64,000 nucleotides of DNA from Burkholderia sp. BCC0322 (GTDB taxonomy: Bacteria > Pseudomonadota > Gammaproteobacteria > Burkholderiales > Burkholderiaceae): the NCBI RefSeq assembly GCF_902833045.1, contig NZ_CADFDU010000002.1:310001-374000 (forward strand), given 5' to 3'. Under the pieces are notes generated by a model that made no database searches, was not told where the DNA came from, and was given only the letters and a program-made list of their open reading frames with translations. How positions within the stretch are numbered: position 1 is the first letter of the stretch; every line of letters starts with the position of its first letter. This document shows positions 1-8,843 of the stretch, piece after piece. The position numbers were made by a program, and so were the translations under genes.

Positions 1-1775
1 CGCGAGCCGCCGAATGCATGCAGGTCGGCGAGCACCGCGCGCGCGAGCGACTGCAGGTCGGCATCCTTCAGCAGCGCCGGCACCGCGCGGATCGCGAGCG
101 TCGTCGGCGACAGTACCGCCAGGTCGAAGCCGAGCGATTCGAGCGTGTCGCGTTCCTCCTCGACCGTGCCGATCTCGACCGGCGTGGCCGTCATCGAGAT
201 CGGCAGCAGCAGCGCCTGCACGGCGACCGAGCGGTCGGCAAGCGCGTTCTTGAACTGCTCGTACAGGATCCGCTCGTGCGCCGCGTGCATGTCGACGATC
301 ACGAGCCCGTGCGCGTTCTGCGCGAGCACGTAGATGCCGTGGATCTGCCCGAGCGCGAAGCCGAGCGGCTGCTCGTCGTGCGCGGTGGCGGCGATCGGCG
401 AAACCGGAAAGCCCGGCAGAGGCGCGACCGGCGCGTCGACCGAATCGCGGGCGATGGTCGTCGTGCCGTCCGGCGTGCCCGCGCCCGTGTCCTTGCGGCC
501 GAACAGCGCGTCATAGAGCGCGAGCGGCTGCGCGACGGGCAGCGTGCCCTGGGTCATCCGCGCCTGGCGCATCCAGGTGTTGCCTGACGATGAGGACGAC
601 GGCGCCGAGAAGCCGCTGCCGCCGATCGCGTTGCCCGGCTGGCTCTGGCCGAGCGGTGTATCCAGGAACGATGCGGGCCCGCGCGACGCCGGTGAGAGTT
701 GCGCGGCATGGCCGCCCGCGGTGGTTTCCGGAGACGCGCCCGCGTGGCGCGCCAGCGCGCGCTGGACCGCATGGAACACGTACTGGTGGATCGAGCGCGA
801 ATCGCGGAAGCGCACCTCGATCTTCGACGGGTGCACGTTCACGTCGACGGCTTCGGGCGGCAGGTCGAGGAACAGCACGTACGACGGGTAGCGGTCACCG
901 TGCAGCACGTCCTCGTAGGCCGCGCGCACCGCATGCGTCAGCAGCTTGTCGCGCACGAAGCGGCCGTTGACGAAGAAGTATTGCTGGTCGGCGCGCCCGC
1001 GGCTCGCGGTCGGCAGCCCTGCGCAACCGTAGACCGCAAGCGGGCCGGCCTGCTCGTCGAGCGGCAGGTGCGCGGTCGCGAAGCTGTCGCCGAGGATCTT
1101 CGCGACGCGCTGCGCGGGTTCGGTCGCATTCCAGTGCTCGACCGCCTTGCCGTTGTGCAGCACCGAGATCGCGACGTCCGGCCGCGCGAGCGCCGCGCGG
1201 CGGATCATTTCCAGGCAATGGCCGAACTCGGTCTGCTCGCTCTTCAGGAACTTGCGGCGCGCGGGCGTGTTGAAGTACAGCTCGCGGACCTCGATCGTCG
1301 TGCCGGTCGCGCCGGCGGCGGGCGACAGCACGCCTGTCTGCGCGTCGATCTTCATCGCATGCGCGGCATCGGCCGTCCGGCTCGTGATCGACATCTCGGC
1401 GACCGACGCGATCGACGCGAGCGCTTCGCCGCGGAACCCGAGCGTGGCGACCGCCTCGAGCTCCTCGAGCGAGCGGATCTTGCTGGTGGCATGGCGCATC
1501 AGCGCGAGCGCCAGCTCGTCCGGCGGAATCCCGCAACCGTCGTCGGTGATCGAGATGCGCTTCACGCCGCCTTCTTCCAGCACGATGCGCAGCGTGCTGG
1601 CGCCGGCGTCCATCGCGTTCTCGAGCAGTTCCTTGACGACCGACGCCGGGCGTTCGACGACCTCGCCGGCGGCGATCTGGCTGATCAGCTGGTCGGGCAG
1701 GGGCTGGATCGCGCGCAGCGGGCGCGGAGCGGGGGCGGGCGCGGCGCCCGCGGCCGTTTCGGTGATATCGGACAT
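1..1775 (-). CDS. mutL: DNA mismatch repair protein MutL (N-terminal part, cut by window edge)
   Basis: The frame opens at the ATG on 1773-1775 and runs open to base 1, so the C-terminal dimerisation end lies outside the window. The protein begins MSDITETAAGAAP and then shows the GHKL ATPase motifs of MutL: ELLENAMDAGA (ATP-Mg site), DDGCGI and GFRGEALAS, followed by the MutL-specific segment TTIEVRELYFNTPARRKF and VDVNVHPSKIEVRF. MutL couples MutS mismatch recognition to downstream repair enzymes in the cytoplasm. About 591 codons are visible, close to the whole protein in this family. The start is preceded by non-coding sequence shared with the dedA promoter region, so the two genes diverge. 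Confidence 0.96.
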   Translation of the reverse strand, partial: MSDITETAAGAAPAPAPRPLRAIQPLPDQLISQIAAGEVVERPASVVKELLENAMDAGASTLRIVLEEGGVKRISITDDGCGIPPDELALALMRHATSKIRSLEELEAVATLGFRGEALASIASVAEMSITSRTADAAHAMKIDAQTGVLSPAAGATGTTIEVRELYFNTPARRKFLKSEQTEFGHCLEMIRRAALARPDVAISVLHNGKAVEHWNATEPAQRVAKILGDSFATAHLPLDEQAGPLAVYGCAGLPTASRGRADQQYFFVNGRFVRDKLLTHAVRAAYEDVLHGDRYPSYVLFLDLPPEAVDVNVHPSKIEVRFRDSRSIHQYVFHAVQRALARHAGASPETTAGGHAAQLSPASRGPASFLDTPLGQSQPGNAIGGSGFSAPSSSSSGNTWMRQARMTQGTLPVAQPLALYDALFGRKDTGAGTPDGTTTIARDSVDAPVAPLPGFPVSPIAATAHDEQPLGFALGQIHGIYVLAQNAHGLVIVDMHAAHERILYEQFKNALADRSVAVQALLLPISMTATPVEIGTVEEERDTLESLGFDLAVLSPTTLAIRAVPALLKDADLQSLARAVLADLHAFGGS

Positions 1776-1884
1776 GGCCGAATTATAGCGAGGCGGCGAA
1801 TGCATGCCGGGGCGACCGGCGGTTACGTTTTTTCACGGAGCCTTAAGGTAGTTTCGGTATCATGGGTTCGTAACACGCCCGGCC

Positions 1885-1913
1885 TTGACCGGCGGGCGCT
1901 TCCGCTATATTTG
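1885..1913 (+). promoter_or_regulatory. candidate sigma-70 promoter of dedA
   Basis: TTGACC at 1885-1890 and TATTTG at 1908-1913 are 17 bp apart. A start site near 1920 would leave a short leader carrying the GAGG ribosome binding site at 1937-1940. Seen by eye only. Confidence 0.4.
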
Positions 1914-1948
1914 GCCGTTCCGGCCCTTTCGCCTTCGAGGAATCGCAT

Positions 1949-2632
1949 TTGGATACGCTGCTTCATTTCGTCAATCTTGTCCTGCATATCGACGCATTCC
2001 TCGGCGATTTCATCCGGCAGTACGGCGCATGGGTCTATCTCGTGCTGTTCCTGATCGTGTTCTGCGAGACGGGGCTCGTCGTGTTCCCGTTCCTGCCCGG
2101 CGATTCGCTGCTGTTCATCGGCGGCGCGTTCGCGGCGACGGGCGAGATGAATGTCGGCGTGCTGATCGTGCTGCTGCTCGTCGCGGCGATCGCCGGCAAC
2201 ACGGTCAATTACATGATCGGCCGCTGGATCGGCCCGAAGGTGTTCAACACCCATATCCCGGTGCTCGAGCGCTTCCTCGACCGCGCCGCGCTGCAGAAGA
2301 CCCACTCGTTCTACGACAAGCACGGCGGCAAGACGATCGTGCTCGCGCGCTTCATCCCGGTCGTGCGGACGTTCGCGCCGTTCGTCGCGGGGGCTTCGTC
2401 GATGAGCGTCGCGCGCTTCCAGCTCTTCAACGTGATTGGTGCGCTGGTATGGGTGCTGCTGCTCGTGCTGCTCGGCTATTTCTTCGGCAATATCCCGTTC
2501 ATCCGCCAGTACCTGAACGTGATCGTGCTGGCCGGGATCGGTGCGGCGGTCGTGCCGGTCGCGCTCGGCGCGGTGTGGAAGCTCGTGCGCGGGCGGCAGT
2601 CGGATAACGCGCAGAAGACGGGCGGGCGTTGA
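1949..2632 (+). CDS. DedA family inner-membrane protein (SNARE-associated/VTT domain)
   Basis: The 227-residue protein starts at a TTG (1949) with GAGG eight bases upstream; no better start was seen. It has several hydrophobic segments, the DedA pattern FCETGLVVFPFLPGDSLL near residues 46-63, and the conserved region KHGGKTIVLARFIPVVRTF near 127-145, which is typical of DedA/YqjA proteins. Members are multi-pass inner-membrane proteins required for envelope integrity and proton-motive-force homeostasis, and several act as undecaprenyl-phosphate or phospholipid flippases. In Burkholderia, DedA proteins have been linked to polymyxin resistance. The substrate cannot be read from the sequence. 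It is monocistronic and ends before a bidirectional terminator. Confidence 0.9.
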   Translation: MDTLLHFVNLVLHIDAFLGDFIRQYGAWVYLVLFLIVFCETGLVVFPFLPGDSLLFIGGAFAATGEMNVGVLIVLLLVAAIAGNTVNYMIGRWIGPKVFNTHIPVLERFLDRAALQKTHSFYDKHGGKTIVLARFIPVVRTFAPFVAGASSMSVARFQLFNVIGALVWVLLLVLLGYFFGNIPFIRQYLNVIVLAGIGAAVVPVALGAVWKLVRGRQSDNAQKTGGR

Positions 2633-2664
2633 GCGGGAGCGCTTTCGTTACTTCCCGGTGCAAT

Positions 2665-2701
2665 AAAAAAGCGTGGCAATTTGAATTGCCACGCTTTTTT
2701 T
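2665..2701. terminator. bidirectional intrinsic terminator between dedA and mscS
   Basis: A perfect 10-bp stem, GCGTGGCAAT (2671-2680) and ATTGCCACGC (2685-2694) with a TTGA loop, is flanked by A6 on the left and a T run on the right. It can stop dedA (plus) and the converging mscS (minus). Confidence 0.92.
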
Positions 2702-2716
2702 CGTTCGGTGCTGCCG

Positions 2717-3529
2717 TTACGCGTTGCGATGCGAAATCGGGGTTTCTGGCGTGGGGTACTGGGCGTCGCGGAACGTCTCGAGGATCACGCGGTTGGTGTC
2801 GCAGTACACCTGCCAGTAGTTCTCGGGTGCCGTGGACGGGCGCACGAACAGCAACGGGCCTTCCGGCGTGAACTGGAACACGCCGACGTCCGGAGCCGGG
2901 TTGGTCAGCACGTTCGGGATCTGCTGGATCGACGCCTTCAGGCGGTTGATTGCGTCGGCCGCATCGACGCCGTTCGCGATCTTCGCGGTCAGGTCGACGC
3001 GACGGTGCGACGTTGCGCTGTAGTTCGCGATGTTGTCCGAGAAGATCTTGTTGTTGCCGACGATCGTCACGATGTTGTCGGGCGTGATGATCGTCGTGCC
3101 GAACAGGCCGAGCTCCTTGACCGTGCCCGTGACGCCGCCTGCGTTGATTACGTCGCCGATCTTGAACGGACGCAGCACCTGCATGAACACGCCTGCGGCG
3201 AAATGCGCGAGCAGGCCGCCCCAGGCGGTACCGATCGCGAGGCCGAGGCCGGCGAGCAGGGCAGCGAACGAGGTCGTCTGCACGCCGAAGATCTGCAGGA
3301 TCGCGAGGATCAGCAGGACGGTCAGCAGCACGCTGACGACGGAGGTCAGGTAGTCGGTCAGTGTCGGGTCGACCTTGCCGCTGCGGCGCACGACCTTGCC
3401 GAGCAGGCGCGTGGCGATGCGGATCGCCCAGCGGCCGACGAACCACAATACGATCGCGGCGAGGAGGTTGAGGCCGAAGTCCAGGCCGCGGGTCATCAGG
3501 AATTGCTGGGCTGTGGCGAGATCGATCAT
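2717..3529 (-). CDS. MscS-family small-conductance mechanosensitive channel
   Basis: A 270-residue protein with three predicted membrane helices. The third carries the Gly/Ala-rich pore-lining sequence AALLAGLGLAIGTAWGG (about residues 88-104) of MscS, and is followed by the cytoplasmic beta domain (RPFKIGDVINAGGVTGTV, then FGTTIITPDNIVTIVGNN). These channels open under membrane tension and release solutes on osmotic downshock. Length and layout match the short MscS type (E. coli MscS is 286 residues). It stands alone and converges on dedA across a shared terminator. Confidence 0.93.
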   Translation of the reverse strand: MIDLATAQQFLMTRGLDFGLNLLAAIVLWFVGRWAIRIATRLLGKVVRRSGKVDPTLTDYLTSVVSVLLTVLLILAILQIFGVQTTSFAALLAGLGLAIGTAWGGLLAHFAAGVFMQVLRPFKIGDVINAGGVTGTVKELGLFGTTIITPDNIVTIVGNNKIFSDNIANYSATSHRRVDLTAKIANGVDAADAINRLKASIQQIPNVLTNPAPDVGVFQFTPEGPLLFVRPSTAPENYWQVYCDTNRVILETFRDAQYPTPETPISHRNA

Positions 3530-3640
3530 GCGTTCTCCGAAGTCAAGAGTAGAAAGGGCGGCGCATGCACCGGGTGGGTGGCGCTTTTATAACCTGACCT
3601 GTGACGGGCGGGCAACCCGGCTGACATTGCTTGACGTAAT

Positions 3641-3675
3641 GAGAAACGGGCAGGACGCGTGTGCGTGCTGCCCGT
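3641..3675 (-). terminator. intrinsic terminator of manC
   Basis: A 13-bp inverted repeat with one mismatch (3646-3658 with 3663-3675, GTGT loop) lies 54 bases past the manC stop. On the minus strand the stem is followed by TTTCTC. Confidence 0.65.
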
Positions 3676-3728
3676 GGCGGAGCTTCGGTGCGAGGTGGCT
3701 CAGACGCACGCCCCGAATGTCGTTGACT

Positions 3729-5156
3729 TTACGAGGCTGTGCGGCCGTAGGTATCCTCGAGACGGACGATGTCATCCTCGCCGAGGTACGAGCCCGACTG
3801 AACCTCGATAAGTTCGAGCGGGATTTTGCCGGGGTTCTTCAGTCGGTGCGTCGCGCCGAGCGGAATGTACGTCGATTGGTTTTCAGTCAGCATGATTTCC
3901 TTGTCGCCGTTCGTGACCATCGCTGTGCCTTTTACGACGACCCAGTGCTCAGCGCGATGGTGGTGCATTTGCAGGCTCAACTGTGCGCCCGGATTCACGA
4001 TGATGCGTTTGACTTGGAAGCGATCGCCCTGATCGATGCCTTCGTAGGAGCCCCACGGACGCACGACTCGACGGTGCGTGACCGATTCGTGGCGGCCAGA
4101 GGCATTCAGCCATTCGACAATTTTCTTGACGTCCTGAGCTTTGTCTCGATGCGCGACCAGGACGGCGTCGGCTGTTTCGACGACCACGATGTTGTCGAGG
4201 CCGAGGGCGGCAACCATTCGATGTTCTGCTCGGATGTACGAGTTTTTCACCGCGTCCGTGAAGACGTCGCCAACAAATGCGTTGCCGTGCTTGTCGGTAT
4301 CCGCGATTTCCGCCAGCGCGCTCCATGACCCGATGTCGCTCCAGCCCAGATCGGCGGTTGCGATGACTGCAGCGCGTTCAGTCCTCTCCATTACCGCGTA
4401 ATCGATCGAGACATTGGGGCAGGCGGAGAATGCATCTGCGTCGAGGCGAAGAAAATCGTGGTCGTGCTTGGCTGCAGCAAAGGAGAGTTCGACCTGACGG
4501 GCAATCTCTGGTGCATGGCGATGCAGTTCTTCCAAGTACGTGGACGCTTTCAGCATAAACATGCCGCTATTCCAGTAGTACCCACCGTCCTTGATGAATC
4601 GCTCGGCGGTCTCCGCGTCGGGTTTTTCGACAAAGGCATCGACCTTGAAGGTTTTTCCATCGTCGGCAAGGGCCGGGCCGCGCCGGATGTAACCGAAGCC
4701 GGTATGCGCTTCAGTTGGCATGATGCCGAAGGTGACGAGATGCTTGTCTGTGGCGATTGCGGCAGCGTCACTCGCTGCTGCGATGAACGCCGGTTCGTTG
4801 AGGATAACGTGGTCCGATGGCAGCACCAGCAACAGTGAATCGGGTGAGTCACGCATGGCGAGCAACGCGGCGATTGCGATCGCGGGTGCGGTGTTACGAC
4901 CAACCGGCTCGAGTACTATCGACGACGGCGTGATATTGACCTGACGGAGTTGTTCCGCAACCAGAAAGCGCTGATCGTTGTTGGTGACAACGATGGGCGC
5001 AGATGCGCCTGGAATGCTGTGCAGACGTAGCGCAGTTTGCTGGACCAGAGATCTATCGCCAGTCAGCTTTAGATACTGCTTGGGATAGCCGCCGCGCGAC
5101 ATGGGCCAAAGACGTGAGCCGCTGCCGCCGCACAGGATGACCGGATGAATGTTCAT
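3729..5156 (-). CDS. manC: mannose-1-phosphate guanylyltransferase / mannose-6-phosphate isomerase
   Basis: A bifunctional enzyme that makes GDP-mannose from mannose 1-phosphate and GTP and interconverts fructose 6- and mannose 6-phosphate. The N-terminal nucleotidyltransferase begins LCGGSGSRLWPMSRG, the GDP-sugar signature, with PKQ next. The C-terminal third is a cupin isomerase domain (LQMHHHRAEHWVVVKG). The frame is open further upstream to 5366, but the start at 5156 (MNIHPVILCGG) is chosen because the family starts there and AGGA lies upstream. It gives 475 residues, the usual size. It is the downstream end of the minus-strand capsule arm, 347 bases from wcbA, and matches manC at the edge of B. 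pseudomallei CPS I. Confidence 0.95.
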   Translation of the reverse strand: MNIHPVILCGGSGSRLWPMSRGGYPKQYLKLTGDRSLVQQTALRLHSIPGASAPIVVTNNDQRFLVAEQLRQVNITPSSIVLEPVGRNTAPAIAIAALLAMRDSPDSLLLVLPSDHVILNEPAFIAAASDAAAIATDKHLVTFGIMPTEAHTGFGYIRRGPALADDGKTFKVDAFVEKPDAETAERFIKDGGYYWNSGMFMLKASTYLEELHRHAPEIARQVELSFAAAKHDHDFLRLDADAFSACPNVSIDYAVMERTERAAVIATADLGWSDIGSWSALAEIADTDKHGNAFVGDVFTDAVKNSYIRAEHRMVAALGLDNIVVVETADAVLVAHRDKAQDVKKIVEWLNASGRHESVTHRRVVRPWGSYEGIDQGDRFQVKRIIVNPGAQLSLQMHHHRAEHWVVVKGTAMVTNGDKEIMLTENQSTYIPLGATHRLKNPGKIPLELIEVQSGSYLGEDDIVRLEDTYGRTAS

Positions 5157-5503
5157 GGTGTGTGGTCCTGGATTTCCCGACTGAGGCACTGCTGTGCGTC
5201 GCAATCTCGACGACTTCTCGTTGATAGTGTGATTGCGCCGCCTGCCACAGGAGCGGATGGGCAGCAGTGTCTGTACTTGATAGGCCGGGCGATTGAACGG
5301 TGATGCAACGATTGTCGCATAGCCCTGTGGATTGCCTCCCACCTGTGCGGATCCGCACAACTTCACGCTTGCTGTATCGAGAGCCGCTCATGGCGTCGGT
5401 TCTACTCTGACCGATGCCACGTCTTGTTCTTGAGTCATGTCGAAGAATGGTCGTATCGGCGGCCGGTGCTTACGCCAGCATCGACGCGGTTGAATTGGCG
5501 TGC
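5157..5503. other. 347-base gap between wcbA and manC
   Basis: No convincing gene is visible here; short open frames on both strands lack family features. It contains a perfect 16-base palindrome, TGTGCGGATCCGCACA (5344-5359), with no T tract on either side. The gap is long enough to hold a separate manC promoter, but no good promoter pair was found by eye. Confidence 0.5.
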
Positions 5504-7516
5504 CTATCTTCCGCATCGCCAGAGGAGATGTCGCAGGCAGCTCGCAATCCAGCGAGATGCCTTCCTGAACGGCCGCAGGCGATCGCTCCGGATACTGATT
5601 AGCGGTCGCGCAGCAGGAGTTGCCAGCCGCCGGACAATGGACTCGGGCGAGGTAAACATTCGGAGAGTCCAATCCCAGTAGATCGGATAGTGCAGCAATA
5701 CACCGGCTATCAGCATATCAAGAGAAAGTGCACGTTTGCGCCAGGGTTGTGCGAGAGCGTCATGTGTCAGACCCCATCCCGCATAGAAGGGCAAGCCATA
5801 GGTATGCACGGCCTTTCCGCGGAGAAGTGCGTCGAATCCGGACAGTGACGACAATGTATGGACCTCGTCGGCGACTTCTATCAGGGAGATCAGGTCCGAA
5901 TCCTGTTCGATCACGTCGGCCCACGCATTCACATCGATCACTCCCTGACGATTGCCCGACAGGACATCCGGGTGAGGCTTGTAGATGATGAAGGCATCCG
6001 GACGTCTGGCGCGAACTTCACGAAGGAGATCTTCCGTAGTCGAAATGCCGCGTGTGCCGAGTCGGATGGAGGCATCGTCTGCTACCTGACCGGGTACGAG
6101 TACCACGAACTTGCCGGGCGGGACAGACCATGTTGGTTTGCAGCGACCGAGGTTGTATTTGGTTAGCCCCAGGCGAGCGATTTCGCAGCGCAGCATGTTC
6201 GCCCGGACAAGTTCGGCTGCGGCGAAGTCGGTTTCGTTCAGAATGGTTGTTAGATCACTCGGCCGACTCGGATCGAAATAGAGGCCGCTTCTGTCGATGA
6301 CCTGACTGTACGGCGCCACATGATCCGAGCCAAGGCCAGTCGAGTGCAGGAATCCATCTTCGATGCGTATGATCGGCGCGCCGGGTGGCAAGTCGTTCGC
6401 GCTGCGTGCTCCCCAGAATGCGGCGTGCTCACCTTCGCGCAGTTGACTTGCCTCGCGAATCCACCTCAGTGTTCCATCACCGGCCGTTAGGTATGGCGTT
6501 GCGAATGGACGTTTCCACCATTGGAAGCGTATACCGGCCACCTGCTGCAGATCGGCGAATCGATTGCGAACGGCATTGTGCAATTCGATCGCGTCGAGTA
6601 GATCGTCGATGCGACCGGGAGCATGCGTGGCAGGATTCAGATAGCGTGCAAAGCGCAGAAAGACGACATCGAATAATGCCGCGAGTGTTGGTCGCGCGTT
6701 ACGGCCAGGCAACTGGACTGCATCGTCGGTTAGGCCCCAGCCCGCATAGTACGGCGCACCGAACACATGAACTCGTTTGCCGGCCAGCAGTGCTTGCATT
6801 CCTTCAGAAGCGCCTACCGTGTAGACGTGGTCGACTTGCTCTAGCGCTGCGCATAGCGATTCGTGTTCACCGAGATGCTGCGTGTCCGGAGGGAGGATGC
6901 TGACCACGGCCTTCGATAGCCAAATGCCGGAGCCAGTATCTCTGGTGCGGGCGAGCCAGAACTTGGCGCCTGGATGGGCAGTGCACGCAGTTCGGACCAT
7001 CCGCTCGAACGCTCTACGGTTATTGCTCGTCGCAATGTCGCCAATCCCTTGCGAATACTTGCGCTCATCGATAAGCAACACTCGGATTTCGTGGGGTAGT
7101 CGAGGTGCCGTACGGATTTCCGACACACCGTCGCGGCCTCGTATTGCGTGATTGACAAGGACACGACTCATCAATTGGGCGACGGCCGTTGCGGTGCCCG
7201 CAGCAGGATTTTCGAGTGCCGTATCGAGCGCTTTCACGAATGCTTCCGGTTCGGCTTTGGCGACCGGTATTGCGAGCCATGAGAGGAGCGGAGTCCCGGT
7301 CGGCCCCACGGCCCAGATCGGACCGGGCCATGCTGCGTGAGTCTGGGCACCGTAGAAACGCGCTACGCTCAATGCTATCCGACCGATTTTTCGGTCGATC
7401 CAAACGTATTCACGACTGGTATCTGACGAGCGTTTCGGCCGTTGTCTGTTCGGGATGCTGATCAGACGCAGTACTGCATCGAACCAGCTCCGACGTGATG
7501 CCGTCGAGCGGGGCAT
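5504..7516 (-). CDS. wcbA: KpsC-like capsule beta-Kdo transferase / capsule export protein WcbA
   Basis: A 670-residue protein, the size of full-length KpsC. It shows the internal duplication of this family: the motif GxPxYAGWGLTxD occurs twice, as FGAPYYAGWGLTDD in the first half and YGLPFYAGWGLTHD in the second. KpsC enzymes carry two Kdo-transferase modules that build the poly-beta-Kdo linker on lysophosphatidylglycerol at the inner face of the membrane. The second half also has PDAFIIYKPHPDV and ADEVHTLSSLSGFDALLRG, typical of the family. The ATG (7514-7516) directly abuts the wcbB stop, so the two are translationally linked. Name assigned by gene order in the wcb locus. Confidence 0.92.
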   Translation of the reverse strand: MPRSTASRRSWFDAVLRLISIPNRQRPKRSSDTSREYVWIDRKIGRIALSVARFYGAQTHAAWPGPIWAVGPTGTPLLSWLAIPVAKAEPEAFVKALDTALENPAAGTATAVAQLMSRVLVNHAIRGRDGVSEIRTAPRLPHEIRVLLIDERKYSQGIGDIATSNNRRAFERMVRTACTAHPGAKFWLARTRDTGSGIWLSKAVVSILPPDTQHLGEHESLCAALEQVDHVYTVGASEGMQALLAGKRVHVFGAPYYAGWGLTDDAVQLPGRNARPTLAALFDVVFLRFARYLNPATHAPGRIDDLLDAIELHNAVRNRFADLQQVAGIRFQWWKRPFATPYLTAGDGTLRWIREASQLREGEHAAFWGARSANDLPPGAPIIRIEDGFLHSTGLGSDHVAPYSQVIDRSGLYFDPSRPSDLTTILNETDFAAAELVRANMLRCEIARLGLTKYNLGRCKPTWSVPPGKFVVLVPGQVADDASIRLGTRGISTTEDLLREVRARRPDAFIIYKPHPDVLSGNRQGVIDVNAWADVIEQDSDLISLIEVADEVHTLSSLSGFDALLRGKAVHTYGLPFYAGWGLTHDALAQPWRKRALSLDMLIAGVLLHYPIYWDWTLRMFTSPESIVRRLATPAARPLISIRSDRLRPFRKASRWIASCLRHLLWRCGR

Positions 7517-8668
7517 TTAGCTTAGCGTATCGAGAAAGGAATCGACGCGTTCGAAGTGGTCGCCCCACGTCGGCTCACGGAAGTGTCCGATTCGGGCGAG
7601 CTGCGCAGTGCGTTCGGGGCTGTCGTGTCGAGCGTAATTGAGAATGCCGGCAGCCCAGCCGGGGCCGTCGAGTGGATCGAGATAATCGGGTATTTCTGCG
7701 GCGATTTCACGGAACACGTCTAGGTTACTTGCAAGCACGGGTACGCCTAGCCCGAGTGCTTCGACAAGAGGCATTCCGTAACCTTCGACAAACGAGGGAA
7801 AGAGGAGAGCTCGGGCATGTTGCAACCAAGCGTGAAGGCGCTCGTCGGAGCAGTCGGCCTCTTCAATTACGGTGCCTCGCAGGTTTGCGCAACGCTCCAG
7901 CATGTCGATGACATTCTCGCATTCCCAGCCACGGCGCCCGATCACGACCAGTTTCGGTGCCGCGCTCCCCAGTTGCTCAATCAGACGCCGCCAGACGTGC
8001 AGGATGAACCAGTGATTCTTGCGGGGCTCGATTGTGCCGAGCATCACGAAGTAGGGGGCCTCAATTGGGCGCTGATGAGGCGGCTGCGGTTCGACGCCTG
8101 AAGCGAGGTGTGCGACTGCGCAGGGTGGCAATGGCAGCGATGTGCGGGTTGCTTCTGCAGCGAGCGACTCCAACGTCGATCGGGAATTGGTGATGAGGCC
8201 GCTGGCATACCTCATTGCCGTATGAATTCGTTGCCGGTGCGTGTGCTCCACTCCTGGGCGCGTGTATTCGGCATGCGTCAGTGGGATCAGGTCATGGACG
8301 AGGAATACAGGTTTAATACTGAGGCTTGCTAATTTTGTGTAATAGCGCGGGAACTCCATTCCGCTGTGGCTTGTATGCAACAATACGCCTTTATTAAATC
8401 TTGCGTTGAAAATTGATTTCAGGCAGGCGAGCGCGACGAGTCGCCGTATCGCATTTTTGTTACGTACGGATGACGTAAGCCACTCGAAAATAAGAGCCGA
8501 ATCTCTTTCCGACAAAATGACGAAAAAACCACGCTCGCTGAGTACGGCGCGTGCTCGGTTGCCATAGTGTCGGATGTACTCCAACCCGACACGATCCACT
8601 CCCGTTGGTAGCAGACCCTGGTAAAGGCGGGTAACGAGACGAGTGACGTCAAGGTAGATGGTTGACAA
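7517..8668 (-). CDS. wcbB: glycosyltransferase family 4 protein WcbB
   Basis: A 383-residue GT-B fold glycosyltransferase. The C-terminal donor half has VMLGTIEPRKNHWF and the family-4 signature PSFVEGYGMPLVEALGLGVP, whose Glu contacts the nucleotide sugar. It is the first gene of the minus-strand capsule arm, about 175 bases from the divergent wcbC. The sugar it transfers is not readable; in this locus it probably adds the heptose unit or a linker residue in the cytoplasm. Confidence 0.9.
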   Translation of the reverse strand: MSTIYLDVTRLVTRLYQGLLPTGVDRVGLEYIRHYGNRARAVLSERGFFVILSERDSALIFEWLTSSVRNKNAIRRLVALACLKSIFNARFNKGVLLHTSHSGMEFPRYYTKLASLSIKPVFLVHDLIPLTHAEYTRPGVEHTHRQRIHTAMRYASGLITNSRSTLESLAAEATRTSLPLPPCAVAHLASGVEPQPPHQRPIEAPYFVMLGTIEPRKNHWFILHVWRRLIEQLGSAAPKLVVIGRRGWECENVIDMLERCANLRGTVIEEADCSDERLHAWLQHARALLFPSFVEGYGMPLVEALGLGVPVLASNLDVFREIAAEIPDYLDPLDGPGWAAGILNYARHDSPERTAQLARIGHFREPTWGDHFERVDSFLDTLS

Positions 8669-8768
8669 GCGCGAACTTCGGAGCGTGCGACGGTTAATTA
8701 AGGATGCACTGACTCGAGGGAACGTTGGCCAAAAAGCGTGTTCTTGTAGCGTCAGCTTGATTGAGTAA

Positions 8769-8798
8769 ATTTTATCGCGGCCGCTCAGTCTACCGCAA
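8769..8798 (-). promoter_or_regulatory. candidate promoter of wcbB-wcbA (manC)
   Basis: Read on the minus strand, TTGCGG (8793-8798) and TAAAAT (8769-8774) are separated by 18 bp in the AT-rich wcbB/wcbC divergent region (8669-8843). No equally good pair was seen for the plus strand. Confidence 0.4.
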
Positions 8799-8843
8799 CT
8801 TATGCGACAATGCGCGAGCCCATAGGTTCAGTAACTGTAAATA

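Noticed and set aside
699-2054. 451-codon plus-strand open frame across mutL
   Set aside because: Antisense to the MutL ATPase motifs and without domain features.
5157-5366. Upstream extension of the manC frame by 70 codons
   Set aside because: The residues before MNIHPVILCGG have no family match, and a ribosome binding site precedes the inner ATG.
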